This document shows positions 35,223 to 44,345 of a DNA stretch of 64,000 nt, piece by piece; position 1 is the first letter of the stretch; each line of letters opens with the position of its first letter. Below the pieces are notes generated by a model. It made no database searches, had not been told where the DNA came from, and saw only the letters and a program-made list of their open reading frames with translations. Made by a program: the position numbers and the translations under genes. The DNA is from Butyrivibrio sp. YAB3001. Its GTDB lineage: Bacteria; Bacillota; Clostridia; Lachnospirales; Lachnospiraceae. The stretch lies in the NCBI RefSeq assembly GCF_900112195.1, contig NZ_FOKR01000017.1, positions 17,829-81,828 of the forward strand. The letters are read 5' to 3'.

Positions 35223-35990
35223 TCATAAGAATTTCGCAGCACAGTGCGTATTTTCTTCTAATCTTTTTTGTTCTTTTTCCCTCTCCCTCTGTGCCTTTGA
35301 AAAACCACAGCCGCAAAAATCCTGCCTGTAGAGACCAAACTTCTCAGATAGTTCCACTGACCGCTTATATCCGTTCTTTTTCTTAAAATCAGATGGTAAG
35401 AAAAAGACTCTGTCTATTGTTCTTAAATCTTTATCGCCGGATAAAGTGCCCGAAGCATTGACCATTTCAGCCGCCTGCTCTCCCACCTCATTAAGTACAT
35501 CTGCATTTTTGAGAGGGCTTATGGTTAAAGTGGTCGTAAAAAATTCAAATCCATTTTCAAGCGCTGCCCTTGCCGTTTCATTAAGTCGCAGTTCAAAGCA
35601 CTTCCTGCATCTTTCGCCGCCTTCAGGGCAATTCTCCAACCCTTTTACTGCCTCAAAGTACTCTGACGGGAAATACTTTCCTTCCAAAATATTTATTTTT
35701 CTCGCCTTTGCATCGGAATTCATTCCTTCAAAATCACTATCATCTATCTGCCTGTTATATTCTTCAATCAGCCTCTTTTCCTCTTCAACACGCTTTCTGT
35801 ACTCTGTCTCTTCTGTAATATTGGGGTTATAGAAAAAAACTGTAACATCAAAGTATTCTCTTAAATATTCCAGACAATATGATGAGCATGGTGCGCAGCA
35901 GGCATGAAGCAGCAATTTGGGATATATCCCCTTTTGCTGAAACTCTGCTATTTTCTTTTCAAGTTCTTTTGCATAATTTCGTTTATTCAT
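35223..35990 (-). CDS. queH: Epoxyqueuosine reductase QueH (DUF208)
   Basis: About 255 residues. LLLHACCAPCSSYCLEYLREYF near the N-terminus holds the CCxxC pair of QueH. NCPEGGERCRKCFELRLNETA contains the second Cys cluster, and RQDFCGCGFSK the C-terminal one; these ligate an Fe-S cluster and an adjacent metal. The enzyme performs the last step of queuosine synthesis in organisms without QueG. ATG 35990 lies four bases after the aroE-aroK stop, so the two genes are coupled; a TTG start at 36014 is possible but less typical. Confidence 0.9.
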   Translation of the reverse strand: MNKRNYAKELEKKIAEFQQKGIYPKLLLHACCAPCSSYCLEYLREYFDVTVFFYNPNITEETEYRKRVEEEKRLIEEYNRQIDDSDFEGMNSDAKARKINILEGKYFPSEYFEAVKGLENCPEGGERCRKCFELRLNETARAALENGFEFFTTTLTISPLKNADVLNEVGEQAAEMVNASGTLSGDKDLRTIDRVFFLPSDFKKKNGYKRSVELSEKFGLYRQDFCGCGFSKAQREREKEQKRLEENTHCAAKFL

Positions 35991-35994
35991 AAGA

Positions 35995-37476
35995 TCAGAT
36001 AAAACTAACTCCAAGTCTATTTATTATTTCTCTTGCAATCTCCGCAGGCGTAAGTTCGTCGGTATCTATGATAATATCAGCTATGCTCTCATATTTTTCC
36101 GACCTCTCACCAAGAAGATCATTTATTCTTTTAAGAGGATCATCGCTCTTAAGAAGTGGTCTTGTGGTATCTCCCTTAAGCCTGTTATAGACTGTCTGTG
36201 CCTTTGTCCTTAGATAAACAATTTTTCCTGCCGCCTTAAGGAGCTCACCATTTTTTTCTCTAAGAGGAAGGCCTCCTCCAAGGGAAACTACCATATCTCT
36301 GTAATGCTCAGCAACAACAGATTCAATAAGTTCTGTCTCCATGTCTCTAAATGAAGCTTCGCCGTCCTGTTCAAATATCTCCTTGATGGTTCTTTCCTCA
36401 GCCTCTTCTATGGCCTTATCCGTATCTAAAAGTTCCATATCGAGTAAAGCTGCGAGTTCTTCAGCCACAGTAGACTTGCCGCTCCCCATAAAACCCTCAA
36501 GAATAATATTTCTCGCGCCTATAATCTCAAGCTCAAGCAGCCTGTACACTTCATCAGCCTGCTCTCTGCTCACCTTTATCTTTTCATCTCCCTCTTCATT
36601 ATTCCATAACTCAAATGCGTCTATTCCCTGATAAAGCAGCATCTTAAGACCGGAATATGCCGTCGCTCCTGCCTCTTTTACCAATTTCATAAACTTAGTT
36701 TCGATAGGGCGATAAATCATATCCATCGCAACACTTACATGCTTATAAAACTCACTATCCTCGATAACAGCGCTGTTCACATCCGGGAAAAGCCCTACAG
36801 AGGTGCATTGCAGCACGATAAACTTATCTTCTTTATATAAATCCTTATAATCCTCAAGACGCATGGGAATTACAATCTGAGGATACTCCGAATCTTCGCC
36901 GTTTGCAGGAATTCCATCCGCAGTCAGCTTCTCATCATTCCCATACTCAAAGATAGCCTTGTTTACTTCATCAGCCACGCTCTCAGCCTTATCATAAGTT
37001 CTGTTCAAAAGAAATACTTTCTCAGCGCCCTTTGTTCCGCAAAGAAACGCTGCAGGCCTTGCTACGCCCCCTGCTCCAAGAATGACCACTGTTTTTCCCT
37101 GAAAATCTACTCCCTCCTCCTGTAAGAAACGGTAAAGGCCTGTCATATCCGTATTATAGCCCTTAAAGCCGCCATTTTTCATTCTGACTATGGTATTTAC
37201 CGCCCCTATTCCCTTTGCCAGAGGATCAATATCATCAAGGTACGGAATCACTTCATTCTTATAAGGAATTGTAACGTTCAGCCCAAGAATATTAAGAGCC
37301 TTTGCACCTTTTACCGCGTCCTGAATACTGCCTGAAGGCACTTCAAAAGGGACGTAAACCATATTGATGCCAAACATCTGCGCAAGGTTATTATGTATAA
37401 ACGGAGAAAGCGTATGCCTTGCCGGATTCGCTAAAAGTCCACATGTTCTTGTATTACCATCAGTATAATTTACCAT
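35995..37476 (-). CDS. Bifunctional shikimate dehydrogenase - shikimate kinase (AroE-AroK fusion)
   Basis: A 493-residue fusion. Residues 1-300 are AroE: GLLANPARHTLSPFIHN (shikimate site), NVTIPYKNEV, AVNTIVRMKNGGFKGYNTD, VVILGAGGVARPAAFL (NADP-binding loop) and YSGLKMLLYQGIDAFELW. Residues 315-493 are shikimate kinase: LEGFMGSGKSTVAEELA (P-loop), LLDTDKAIEE, SFRDMETEL and VVSLGGGLPLR. It would carry out two consecutive steps, dehydroshikimate to shikimate-3-phosphate. No other aro gene is adjacent. The fusion boundary (KVSREQADEVYRLLELEIIG) is a short helical linker. Confidence 0.92.
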   Translation of the reverse strand: MVNYTDGNTRTCGLLANPARHTLSPFIHNNLAQMFGINMVYVPFEVPSGSIQDAVKGAKALNILGLNVTIPYKNEVIPYLDDIDPLAKGIGAVNTIVRMKNGGFKGYNTDMTGLYRFLQEEGVDFQGKTVVILGAGGVARPAAFLCGTKGAEKVFLLNRTYDKAESVADEVNKAIFEYGNDEKLTADGIPANGEDSEYPQIVIPMRLEDYKDLYKEDKFIVLQCTSVGLFPDVNSAVIEDSEFYKHVSVAMDMIYRPIETKFMKLVKEAGATAYSGLKMLLYQGIDAFELWNNEEGDEKIKVSREQADEVYRLLELEIIGARNIILEGFMGSGKSTVAEELAALLDMELLDTDKAIEEAEERTIKEIFEQDGEASFRDMETELIESVVAEHYRDMVVSLGGGLPLREKNGELLKAAGKIVYLRTKAQTVYNRLKGDTTRPLLKSDDPLKRINDLLGERSEKYESIADIIIDTDELTPAEIAREIINRLGVSFI

Positions 37477-37611
37477 TTGTCTGCCTCCCCAACGCGTACA
37501 TTATTTTTGGTCTATTTTACACCAAGCGTAACTTTCTATTCAAGGATAAAAAGACATGCATACAAAGCTGAACTATTATATTTAAAATGACATTTATTCA
37601 TATTAAAAGAA

Positions 37612-37640
37612 AAAGAACCATGCATCGAACACGGTTCTTT
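37612..37640 (-). terminator. Terminator downstream of the uncharacterised gene at 37.7-38.1 kb
   Basis: Stem AAAGAACC/GGTTCTTT with a 13-base loop is followed on the minus strand by a T-rich tract (TTTTTCTTTT). The rest of the 240-base gap before aroE-aroK shows nothing else that I can support. Confidence 0.75.
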
Positions 37641-37717
37641 CATAATCATGATGTAAAGTTCAAAAGTGATGTCACGGATTGTTCCGAACAATGTACTCAA
37701 ACAATTCTTCGAAATAA

Positions 37718-38140
37718 TTACAGTTTAATTACAACTCCATCACCGGTATCTGCAATAATCTTGTTTTCTTTTTCAACATTCACACTGCTTCCTACAAAAT
37801 ACTGATACTCATGTAAAATATGGTCTTTTCTCATTCCGGAAATAGCGTTTCTCATATCATCAGAAGCAAGTCCTCTTTCACCCATGATATCTAGTGAAGA
37901 AGCATCATAAACACCAAAGGTAATCGCAACGTTCTCAATCGAAGCATTTTCTCTTACCGGTATCTCAGCTACTGACAAATCAAATTCTTTTTCGCTTCCA
38001 GATTTTTGTTTCTCCTGCTGATTGGTCTCAGGATGCTGCTTTTCATTTAAAAGAGTCCTCTCATCGACCTTAAAATCATTAGACGCAGGAGGAATGCTAT
38101 AAGCATTATAATTACTTATATACCCGCCTAATCTGTTCAA
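37718..38140 (-). CDS. Uncharacterised small protein
   Basis: A 140-residue protein I do not recognise. It starts MNRLGGYISNYNAYSIP, followed by a low-complexity polar stretch rich in Gln, Glu and Lys (about residues 30-55), and a more ordered second half (VAITFGVYDASSLDIMG, ASDDMRNAISGMRKDHILHEYQYFVGS). There is no signal peptide or membrane segment. The second half reads like a small globular domain and the N-terminus like a short conserved tag. It has its own downstream terminator. Codon use resembles the neighbouring core genes, so I take it as real. Confidence 0.65.
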   Translation of the reverse strand: MNRLGGYISNYNAYSIPPASNDFKVDERTLLNEKQHPETNQQEKQKSGSEKEFDLSVAEIPVRENASIENVAITFGVYDASSLDIMGERGLASDDMRNAISGMRKDHILHEYQYFVGSSVNVEKENKIIADTGDGVVIKL

Positions 38141-38353
38141 TATTATCTCCCCATCCTTTCCAACATATCCGCCATTACTCTCAACTTATATATCGGAAAA
38201 TTCATACTTTTCTTAATATGATTATATAAAAAAATGCGTCCCCTGTCTTGCACTAATTTATCATAAACACACATCACTTAATTCGCAGTTACTGTTCACT
38301 CGCTATCAGCTCGCTCCAGTAACAAATTATATGTCTATTTGCAGAACAATATT

Positions 38354-39112
38354 CTACTTCCTGATTCCCGCAGCCTGCAGTAGTTGCTTTGTATAATCAG
38401 CCTTGGGATTTTTGTACATTTCCCTTGTGTTGCCGTACTCTACGACTCTTCCATTTTTCATTACAAGACAATTATCACTTATCTGATATACAACCCTGAG
38501 ATCATGTGAAATAAATATTATTGAAATTCCAAGCTTTTTATGAAGATTAGTCAAAAGCTCCATTATCTGAGCCTGAATTGTTACATCCAAAGCAGAAACC
38601 GGCTCATCAGCAATAAGAACCTTGGGATTTCTCATAAGAGCCATGCCTATGCATACTCTCTGCCTCTGTCCTCCGGAAAGCTGAGAAGGATATCTGTCAA
38701 GCATAGATAACGGAAGTTCAATCTCCTTCATTATCTCCTCAACTCTTTTCTTTCTCTCTTCCTTGGTCCATTTACGCTGAGTATCAACTTTTAACGGCTC
38801 TTCCAAAAGCCAGCCGATCTTTTTGGCAGGATTAAGCGAATTATATGGATCCTGAAAAACCATCTGCGGTCTCTCGTACTTTTGCCATATTTCACCGTTA
38901 TAATCTCTGTTTATGCCAACGATTGCCCTGGCAAGCGTAGATTTACCGCAACCGGATTCTCCTGCGATTGCAAGCACTTCGCCCTCTTTCATTTCCAAAG
39001 AGACATCAAACAGCGCCTGAATCTTCTTATCTTTTTTTGAAAAGAGCTTTCTTTTCCTGTTTTTGTAAAAAACATTCAGGTTAGTCACTCTTAAAACAAC
39101 ATCATTTTCCAT
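38354..39112 (-). CDS. Oligopeptide/dipeptide ABC transporter ATP-binding protein (OppF/DppF-type)
   Basis: A 252-residue ATPase. Walker A is AGESGCGKSTLA, the Q-loop sits in MVFQDPYNSLNPAKKI, the signature is LSGGQRQR, and Walker B is KVLIADEPVSALDV, with the switch His in FISHDLRVV. QDPYNSLNP is characteristic of the peptide/nickel transporter subfamily. It is the last gene of a five-gene importer operon (SBP, two permeases, two ATPases), 18 bases after the OppD-type gene. The usual C-terminal Opp/Dpp Fe-S-like extension is very short here. Confidence 0.92.
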   Translation of the reverse strand: MENDVVLRVTNLNVFYKNRKRKLFSKKDKKIQALFDVSLEMKEGEVLAIAGESGCGKSTLARAIVGINRDYNGEIWQKYERPQMVFQDPYNSLNPAKKIGWLLEEPLKVDTQRKWTKEERKKRVEEIMKEIELPLSMLDRYPSQLSGGQRQRVCIGMALMRNPKVLIADEPVSALDVTIQAQIMELLTNLHKKLGISIIFISHDLRVVYQISDNCLVMKNGRVVEYGNTREMYKNPKADYTKQLLQAAGIRK

Positions 39113-39130
39113 CTGACACCTTGTTTTTCA

Positions 39131-39925
39131 TTAAATATCTATTTTAGGAATTGCCGCTATAAGCTTTTTTGTATACACATCCCTTGGATTCATGAAAACA
39201 CTTTTAGTCGGGCCACTCTCAACTATTTTGCCCTTCTGCATTACAATTACCCTCTCACAGAGCTGATTCACAAGACTAAGGTCATGTGAGATAAAAATAA
39301 TTGAGGTTCCTTTTTCTTTGTTAAGCTTTTTAAGAAGTTCAACTATCTGTGCCTGAACAGTTACGTCAAGAGCTGTTGTGGGCTCATCAGCGATAAGGAT
39401 CTGCGGATTACCTATCATTGCAGCAGCTATCATTACTCTCTGTCTCATTCCGCCTGACAATTCATGAGGATACATATAATAGACATCCTCTGCATTTTCA
39501 AGGCCTACATCCTTTAGCATATCGATAGCAAGCTTTTTTCTTTCTTTTTTCTTTATCTCCGGATGATGAATAAAAAGCGGTTCCTCGACCTGCCAACCGA
39601 TGCGTTTAACCGGATTAAGACTTGTCATTGGCTCCTGGAAAATGATTGAAATCTCATCTCCCTGAAACGAACGAAGCATCTTTCTGTCACAGGTAAGAAG
39701 ATCCTGGCCCGCAAACATTATTCGGCCCGTCTTGGAAATCGCATGTCTGTTCAAAAGACCTGCAATCGCAAGCGCGCTCATACTCTTTCCCGAGCCTGAC
39801 TCTCCGACAATACCAACTATTTCGCCCTTGCCAAGCATCAGATCAAAGTCTTCAACTGCTGTCTCCGGCTGATCCGAATCATGAAATTCTATATGAAGAT
39901 CCGTAACGTCTAATATTATTTCCAT
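39131..39925 (-). CDS. Oligopeptide/dipeptide ABC transporter ATP-binding protein (OppD/DppD-type)
   Basis: A 264-residue ATPase. Walker A is GESGSGKSMSALAIAG, the Q-loop is IIFQEPMTSLNPVKRI, the signature is LSGGMRQRVMIA, and Walker B is ILIADEPTTALDVTVQAQI. It pairs with the OppF-type ATPase as the motor of the importer. ATG 39925 is preferred: GGGAGGG lies about nine bases upstream and the family N-terminus (LDVTDLHIEF) begins there. A longer frame to 39991 runs inside the permease gene. It overlaps the permease stop by ten bases. Confidence 0.92.
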   Translation of the reverse strand: MEIILDVTDLHIEFHDSDQPETAVEDFDLMLGKGEIVGIVGESGSGKSMSALAIAGLLNRHAISKTGRIMFAGQDLLTCDRKMLRSFQGDEISIIFQEPMTSLNPVKRIGWQVEEPLFIHHPEIKKKERKKLAIDMLKDVGLENAEDVYYMYPHELSGGMRQRVMIAAAMIGNPQILIADEPTTALDVTVQAQIVELLKKLNKEKGTSIIFISHDLSLVNQLCERVIVMQKGKIVESGPTKSVFMNPRDVYTKKLIAAIPKIDI

Positions 39926-40740
39926 CTCTTGATTCCCTCCCCAAGAAATGCAAATCCAAGAACCATAAGAACTATTACAAGTCCCGGACATAAGACATAA
40001 CTTGGTCTGGTAAACATATATTGCTGTGCATCAGATAACATTCTTCCAAGACTTGCATACGGAGGCTGTGAGCCTACTCCAAGATAACTTAGTCCCGCTT
40101 CTGCAAGCACCGCGTTGTTAAAGCCTATAAGAATCGAAGATGCCAGTACTCCCTTGATATTTGGAAGAATATGCACAAATATCATCCTGAGGTCCGATAC
40201 CCCTATCAGTCTGGCATTTTCAATATAATCCATATTTTTACAGCGAAGAACTTCGCCTCTTACTATTCTGGCAAAGCTTGGCACAAACGCTATTCCAAGT
40301 GAGACCACAAGCTGTACCCAACCTACACCAAAAACACTTACGATTACCAGCGCCAAAAGAATACTTGGAAATGCGAACAGCGCATCAATTATTCTCATTA
40401 CCACTTCATCAATAATGCCGCCATAGTAACCTGTAATGGCCCCGATAATAGTGCCAAGTCCTGCACCGATGATAATCGTTCCGATAGCGATCATCAGTGT
40501 AACTCTGCTACCATACATCACTCTGCTGAATACATCACGTCCCATATTGTCAGTTCCCATAATGTGTTTTAATGAGATTCCCTGAAGCTTCTCTGCTGCA
40601 TTCATTTTAGTAGGTTCATACGGCATCCAGAAGCATCCGACAATGATCATAAGAAGAACCATTCCCATGATCACAGTCCCAAACAAAAGATATGGATCCT
40701 TTATGAACTTTTTGATATTGTTCTTAGCCATTTTAGCCAT
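39916..40740 (-). CDS. Oligopeptide/dipeptide ABC transporter permease (OppC/DppC-type)
   Basis: A 274-residue permease with six predicted helices. An N-terminal OppC-type helix is followed by GTDNMGRDVFSRVMYGSRVTL and the EAA coupling loop (ENARLIGVSDLRMIFVHILPN). It starts at ATG 40740, which shares one base with the stop of the OppB-type gene (TAATG), so the permeases are translationally coupled. Substrates of this class are peptides, nickel or other small solutes; sequence does not decide. Confidence 0.92.
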   Translation of the reverse strand: MAKMAKNNIKKFIKDPYLLFGTVIMGMVLLMIIVGCFWMPYEPTKMNAAEKLQGISLKHIMGTDNMGRDVFSRVMYGSRVTLMIAIGTIIIGAGLGTIIGAITGYYGGIIDEVVMRIIDALFAFPSILLALVIVSVFGVGWVQLVVSLGIAFVPSFARIVRGEVLRCKNMDYIENARLIGVSDLRMIFVHILPNIKGVLASSILIGFNNAVLAEAGLSYLGVGSQPPYASLGRMLSDAQQYMFTRPSYVLCPGLVIVLMVLGFAFLGEGIKRWK

Positions 40741-41684
40741 TACTCATCTATTCCTATTCTCGGGTCAATTATCCTGTAAATAATATCCACCAAAAAATTA
40801 ATTCCGATAACAATCATCGCAATTCCCATTATTATTGCCTCAACAACAGGATAATCCCTGTTACTGATGCTGGTAAGCAGTATTCTGCTTATTCCGGGAA
40901 TGCTGAAAACCTGTTCAACAACGATACTTCCTGCCACCATATCGGCAAGCGCCATTCCAAGGAAAGTTATGACCGGTATCATTGCATTTTTAAGCACATG
41001 TCTGTAAAGCACTCCATTTGTATTATTTCCACGGCTGTAGGCAGTTCTGGCATAATCCTTAGCTGCTTCGTCAATAAGATTGCCTCTAAGCATCTTGACC
41101 GTCATGGATATCTTAGGAAGTGCAATAGCCAAAGACGGAAAGAAAAGATATCTGAAAAATCCTTTCAGATTATCCGTATAGGATACAAATCCTCCCGGTG
41201 TAAATAATCTAAATATCATTCCAAAAACGAAAGTAATAAGTATTCCTGAAAAAAACGGCGGTATAGCCATTATAACCTGATTTATAACAGTAATTGTCCT
41301 ATCAAGAAGTCCGTTCTCATACTTGGCTGTAAGAATTCCAAGCGGGATAGAAACAAGAACTGTAAGAATAAAAGCATATATTCCCAAAGTAAATGTGATT
41401 GGTATCTTACTTGCGACCATACCAGCAACCGGAACGCTGTAAGTGTAAGAAGTACCAAAATCACCATGTAAAAACGCAAAAAACCATCTAAAATACCTTA
41501 CCAGGAGCGGGTCATTTAACCCCATTCTCTCTCTTGTCTGTTCAACCAGTTCCGGTGATGCCTCAAGTCCAAGCATTCTGACTGCAGGGTCACCCGGAAG
41601 CACATTAAAAGCGAGGAATACGCATAATGAAACCACCACCAAAGTCACTATCATAGATGAAAGCTTTTTAAGTGTATATTTCAT
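40740..41684 (-). CDS. Oligopeptide/dipeptide ABC transporter permease (OppB/DppB-type)
   Basis: A 314-residue permease. MKYTLKKLSSMIVTLVVVSLCVFL is the standard OppB N-terminal helix, followed by LPGDPAVRMLG, FGTSYTYSVPV and the EAA loop (DYARTAYSRGNNTNGVLYRHVLKNAMIPVI). ATG 41684 is chosen because GAGG lies nine bases upstream; upstream in-frame Met codons lack a ribosome-binding site. It follows the substrate-binding protein gene by about 135 bases. Confidence 0.92.
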   Translation of the reverse strand: MKYTLKKLSSMIVTLVVVSLCVFLAFNVLPGDPAVRMLGLEASPELVEQTRERMGLNDPLLVRYFRWFFAFLHGDFGTSYTYSVPVAGMVASKIPITFTLGIYAFILTVLVSIPLGILTAKYENGLLDRTITVINQVIMAIPPFFSGILITFVFGMIFRLFTPGGFVSYTDNLKGFFRYLFFPSLAIALPKISMTVKMLRGNLIDEAAKDYARTAYSRGNNTNGVLYRHVLKNAMIPVITFLGMALADMVAGSIVVEQVFSIPGISRILLTSISNRDYPVVEAIIMGIAMIVIGINFLVDIIYRIIDPRIGIDE

Positions 41685-41820
41685 ATTCATATTCCTCGCT
41701 ATAAATTCATTGTATTGTAGCAAAAGACATATTAGTATAACCGTCATCTGCTAATATTATTAAACTATTACTGTCCATTCAGATGCAGCTTACATTTCTG
41801 TCTAAGCAGCAACATTAGGT

Positions 41821-43428
41821 TCATTCTGCCGGTTTGATCTTGGCAATGTTCTGAACATAAAGTGGATAAAATACATATCCTGTAAATTTCTTGTTAAGCA
41901 CTACAAACTCAGGAAGATCCTGAATATATACGCTTGCTGCTTCCTCTGAAAGAATAGTCTCACACTCTTTGTAGAACTTAGTCTTTTCAGCATCATCAGT
42001 TGTAGACTGCGCATTCTTGTATGCTGTATCATATGCTTCACTGTTGAAGTTTACGAAGTTCTTTCCTGCGTCAGATACATATCTTGAAAGAAGAGCTGAT
42101 GCAGAAAGTGTTGAAGCATCGATTCCAACTACTGTAGCCTCATACTGTCTTCCGGAATAAACATCACTAACCCATGAATTCCACTCGATTTCCTGAATGT
42201 TTGCTGTAACGCCTATTTCCTTGAGTTCCTCAGCAATTACCTGTGCTGTGTCAACATGCTGACCATAGTTGGATGGAACTGTAATTGTAAATTCAAAGCC
42301 ATCTGGATATCCGGCTTCTTTAAGAAGTTCTTTTGCCTTCTCTGTATCTGTATTGTATGTGTCATTGAGTTCAGGCATATAATACTTGGTAAATGCAGGG
42401 AACATAGCACTTCCAACTTCTGTTCCTGCTCCGTCTGATACGAAATCCATAATCTGCTGAGGGTCAACCGCATAGCAAAGTGCCTGACGAACTCTCACAT
42501 CATCAAATGGTTTAACCGCATTGTTAAGATAAAGAGCCTGTACAAGGTTCATAGTTCCTTCATATACCTGGAACTTATCAGATAGCTGATTTACCTGTGT
42601 GCTTGTCACACGCGCCATCATATCGATTGAACCGCCTTCAAGGTCCATTACGATAGCATCCATATTTGACTCGATCTTAAATACAACGTCCTTGATGTAT
42701 GCCTTTTCACCCCAATAATCATCGAATCTTGTAACGATGAAATTCTCCTGTGGTGAATTAGAAACATATTTGTATGGACCAGTTCCGATAGGTGTTGTCT
42801 CCGGATGCTCGTTAGCTGCAGGAATTATTGCAACTGTAAGCTGAGTAAGGAAATCTGAATCTGCATCCTTAAGTACAACTTCTACATGGCTGTCATCTAC
42901 AATATTTACACTATCAATCTGTGCATAAGCGCGGATAAGTGGCTCGCTGCCATCAACGCCCATATTTCTTTCAAGGGAATATTTAATATCCTCTACAGTA
43001 ACTAATGAACCATCATGGAATTTGATTCCATCACGTAATGTAAATGTGTAAACTTTACTGTCTTCTGAGATTGTGTATTCACTGGCTACAGCAGGGTTAA
43101 GATTACCGTTTTCGTCTGCTTTGACAAGGCCCTCAAAAATATTGTAGAACACTTCTCTGGTTCCTGCCCCCGTTGAATTGTGAGGGTCAAGTCCGTCGAT
43201 ATCCTGAGGTATACCTACGATAAGCTTAGAAAGATCATCCGCAGTTTCTGTTGTGGAGCTTTCAGCTGTGCTTGCTACTGTATCTGTAGCTGCCTCTGTT
43301 CCATTACTGCTATTTGCGGAATCTCCTGCCTTGTCGCTTGAACATCCGCTCAATGCAACAGTCAGTGTTGTTAACACGACCATCAGAAGTGAACAACCTG
43401 CCTTTCCAATAGTTCTTCTTCTCATCAT
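41821..43428 (-). CDS. ABC transporter substrate-binding lipoprotein (SBP family 5)
   Basis: A 535-residue lipoprotein. The signal peptide ends in VALSGCSS, a lipobox with Cys 29, followed by a Ser/Thr/Ala-rich linker. The mature domain has the family 5 features DIDGLDPHNSTGAGTREVFYNIFEGLV, YTFTLRDGIKFHDG and VRQALCYAVDP. It captures the ligand for the downstream permease. It is the first gene of the operon and has a strong promoter with two palindromic operators 95-140 bases upstream. AGGAGG precedes the ATG by about 11 bases. Confidence 0.92.
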   Translation of the reverse strand: MMRRRTIGKAGCSLLMVVLTTLTVALSGCSSDKAGDSANSSNGTEAATDTVASTAESSTTETADDLSKLIVGIPQDIDGLDPHNSTGAGTREVFYNIFEGLVKADENGNLNPAVASEYTISEDSKVYTFTLRDGIKFHDGSLVTVEDIKYSLERNMGVDGSEPLIRAYAQIDSVNIVDDSHVEVVLKDADSDFLTQLTVAIIPAANEHPETTPIGTGPYKYVSNSPQENFIVTRFDDYWGEKAYIKDVVFKIESNMDAIVMDLEGGSIDMMARVTSTQVNQLSDKFQVYEGTMNLVQALYLNNAVKPFDDVRVRQALCYAVDPQQIMDFVSDGAGTEVGSAMFPAFTKYYMPELNDTYNTDTEKAKELLKEAGYPDGFEFTITVPSNYGQHVDTAQVIAEELKEIGVTANIQEIEWNSWVSDVYSGRQYEATVVGIDASTLSASALLSRYVSDAGKNFVNFNSEAYDTAYKNAQSTTDDAEKTKFYKECETILSEEAASVYIQDLPEFVVLNKKFTGYVFYPLYVQNIAKIKPAE

Positions 43429-43522
43429 GTTAAAATCTTCCTCCTATATAATTGTAAAATTGCTGCTTCATTGAAAGAAGTCAGCGACTGTGACACAGAT
43501 ATTGCTTTAAACAATAGTCTCT

Positions 43523-43566
43523 TTTGTCACAATGACAAATATACGGCTTTGACAAAGATTTGTCAA
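43523..43566. promoter_or_regulatory. Two palindromic operators at the peptide-importer promoter
   Basis: Palindrome A (43523-43539) is TTTGTCA-N3-TGACAAA. Palindrome B (43549-43566) is TTGACAAA-N2-TTTGTCAA with perfect 8-bp arms. B spans the -35 box and spacer and A abuts the -10 box and likely start site, so a dimeric repressor bound to both would block RNA polymerase. The shared half-site TTGACA/TGACAAA suggests one regulator, which is not encoded nearby. Confidence 0.65.
43538..43566 (-). promoter_or_regulatory. Sigma-A promoter of the peptide-importer operon
   Basis: On the minus strand a perfect TTGACA and TATATT (five of six) are separated by 17 bases, directed toward the substrate-binding protein gene. 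Confidence 0.8.
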
Positions 43567-43590
43567 CATGACATACGGCCTAAACATATA

Positions 43591-43635
43591 AAAAAAGCTC
43601 CGCATAAAAGCATCATATACAACTCTATGCGAAGC
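43591..43635 (-). terminator. Terminator of nrdR
   Basis: Stem GCTCCGCATA/TATGCGAAGC (nine of ten paired) is followed on the minus strand by T6, nine bases after the nrdR stop. It separates the division/nrdR transcript from the importer promoter. Confidence 0.7.
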
Positions 43636-43643
43636 CAAAAATA

Positions 43644-44162
43644 TCACTCTTTCTTAAGGAGCGGCGTATTCTTATTGGTTGAATCTGTGATGGTTCCCTC
43701 AGCCTCTTTTCTAAGAACAGACTTAAGTTCATCCATAAAGGTATTAACATCCTTGAATTCTCTGTAAACAGAAGCAAAACGAACATATGCAACAGGATCA
43801 AGGTTCTTCATCTTATCCATTACAATTTCACCGATTGCACGGCTCTGTATTTCTTTCTGTTCCATGTTGAATACTTCTGTCTCAACAGCATCTACAAGCT
43901 GTGTGATCTGTTCTGCGCTTACCGGACGTTTATGACATGCTCTGAATACACCTGCTTCTATCTTAGCTCTGTCATAAGGCTCGCGAATATCTCCTTTTTT
44001 AATAACAATAAGTGGAATAGTCTCAACCTTTTCATAAGTTGTAAAACGCTTACCGCATGAATCGCATACCCTTCGCCTTCTTATAGATGTATTCTCATCA
44101 GCAGGCCTTGAATCAATTACTCTTGTGTCATCTTTTCCGCAAAAAGGGCATTTCATTTCCAT
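43644..44162 (-). CDS. nrdR: Transcriptional repressor NrdR
   Basis: A 172-residue protein. The zinc ribbon is CPFCGKDDTRVIDSR and RRRVCDSCGKRFTTYE (two CxxC pairs, residues 4-37). The ATP-cone covers about residues 48-138 (VIKKGDIREPYDRAKIEAGVFRACHKRPVS). NrdR represses ribonucleotide reductase genes according to dATP/ATP levels. The last 25 residues are a variable polar tail. It lies downstream of ftsZ, a common place in Clostridia. Confidence 0.95.
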   Translation of the reverse strand: MEMKCPFCGKDDTRVIDSRPADENTSIRRRRVCDSCGKRFTTYEKVETIPLIVIKKGDIREPYDRAKIEAGVFRACHKRPVSAEQITQLVDAVETEVFNMEQKEIQSRAIGEIVMDKMKNLDPVAYVRFASVYREFKDVNTFMDELKSVLRKEAEGTITDSTNKNTPLLKKE

Positions 44163-44305
44163 ACCTCCATCAACAAAACTTTAGTACTGTATATTGTGCA
44201 AATAATAAAGCGCTCTACCATTTATTGTATCATCAATTTTTACTCTTTTCTACAATTTATTAACAAAGAATAAAATTATAAATGAAATTGCAGAAATACA
44301 CAAAA

Positions 44306-44333
44306 AACCCTCCTGTAATCAAACAAGAGGGTT
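44306..44333 (-). terminator. Terminator of the ftsZ transcript
   Basis: Stem AACCCTC/GAGGGTT with a 14-base loop is followed by T6 on the minus strand, 13 bases after the ftsZ stop. nrdR beyond it must have its own promoter or depend on read-through. Confidence 0.8.
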
Positions 44334-44345
44334 ATCATCAATCAT

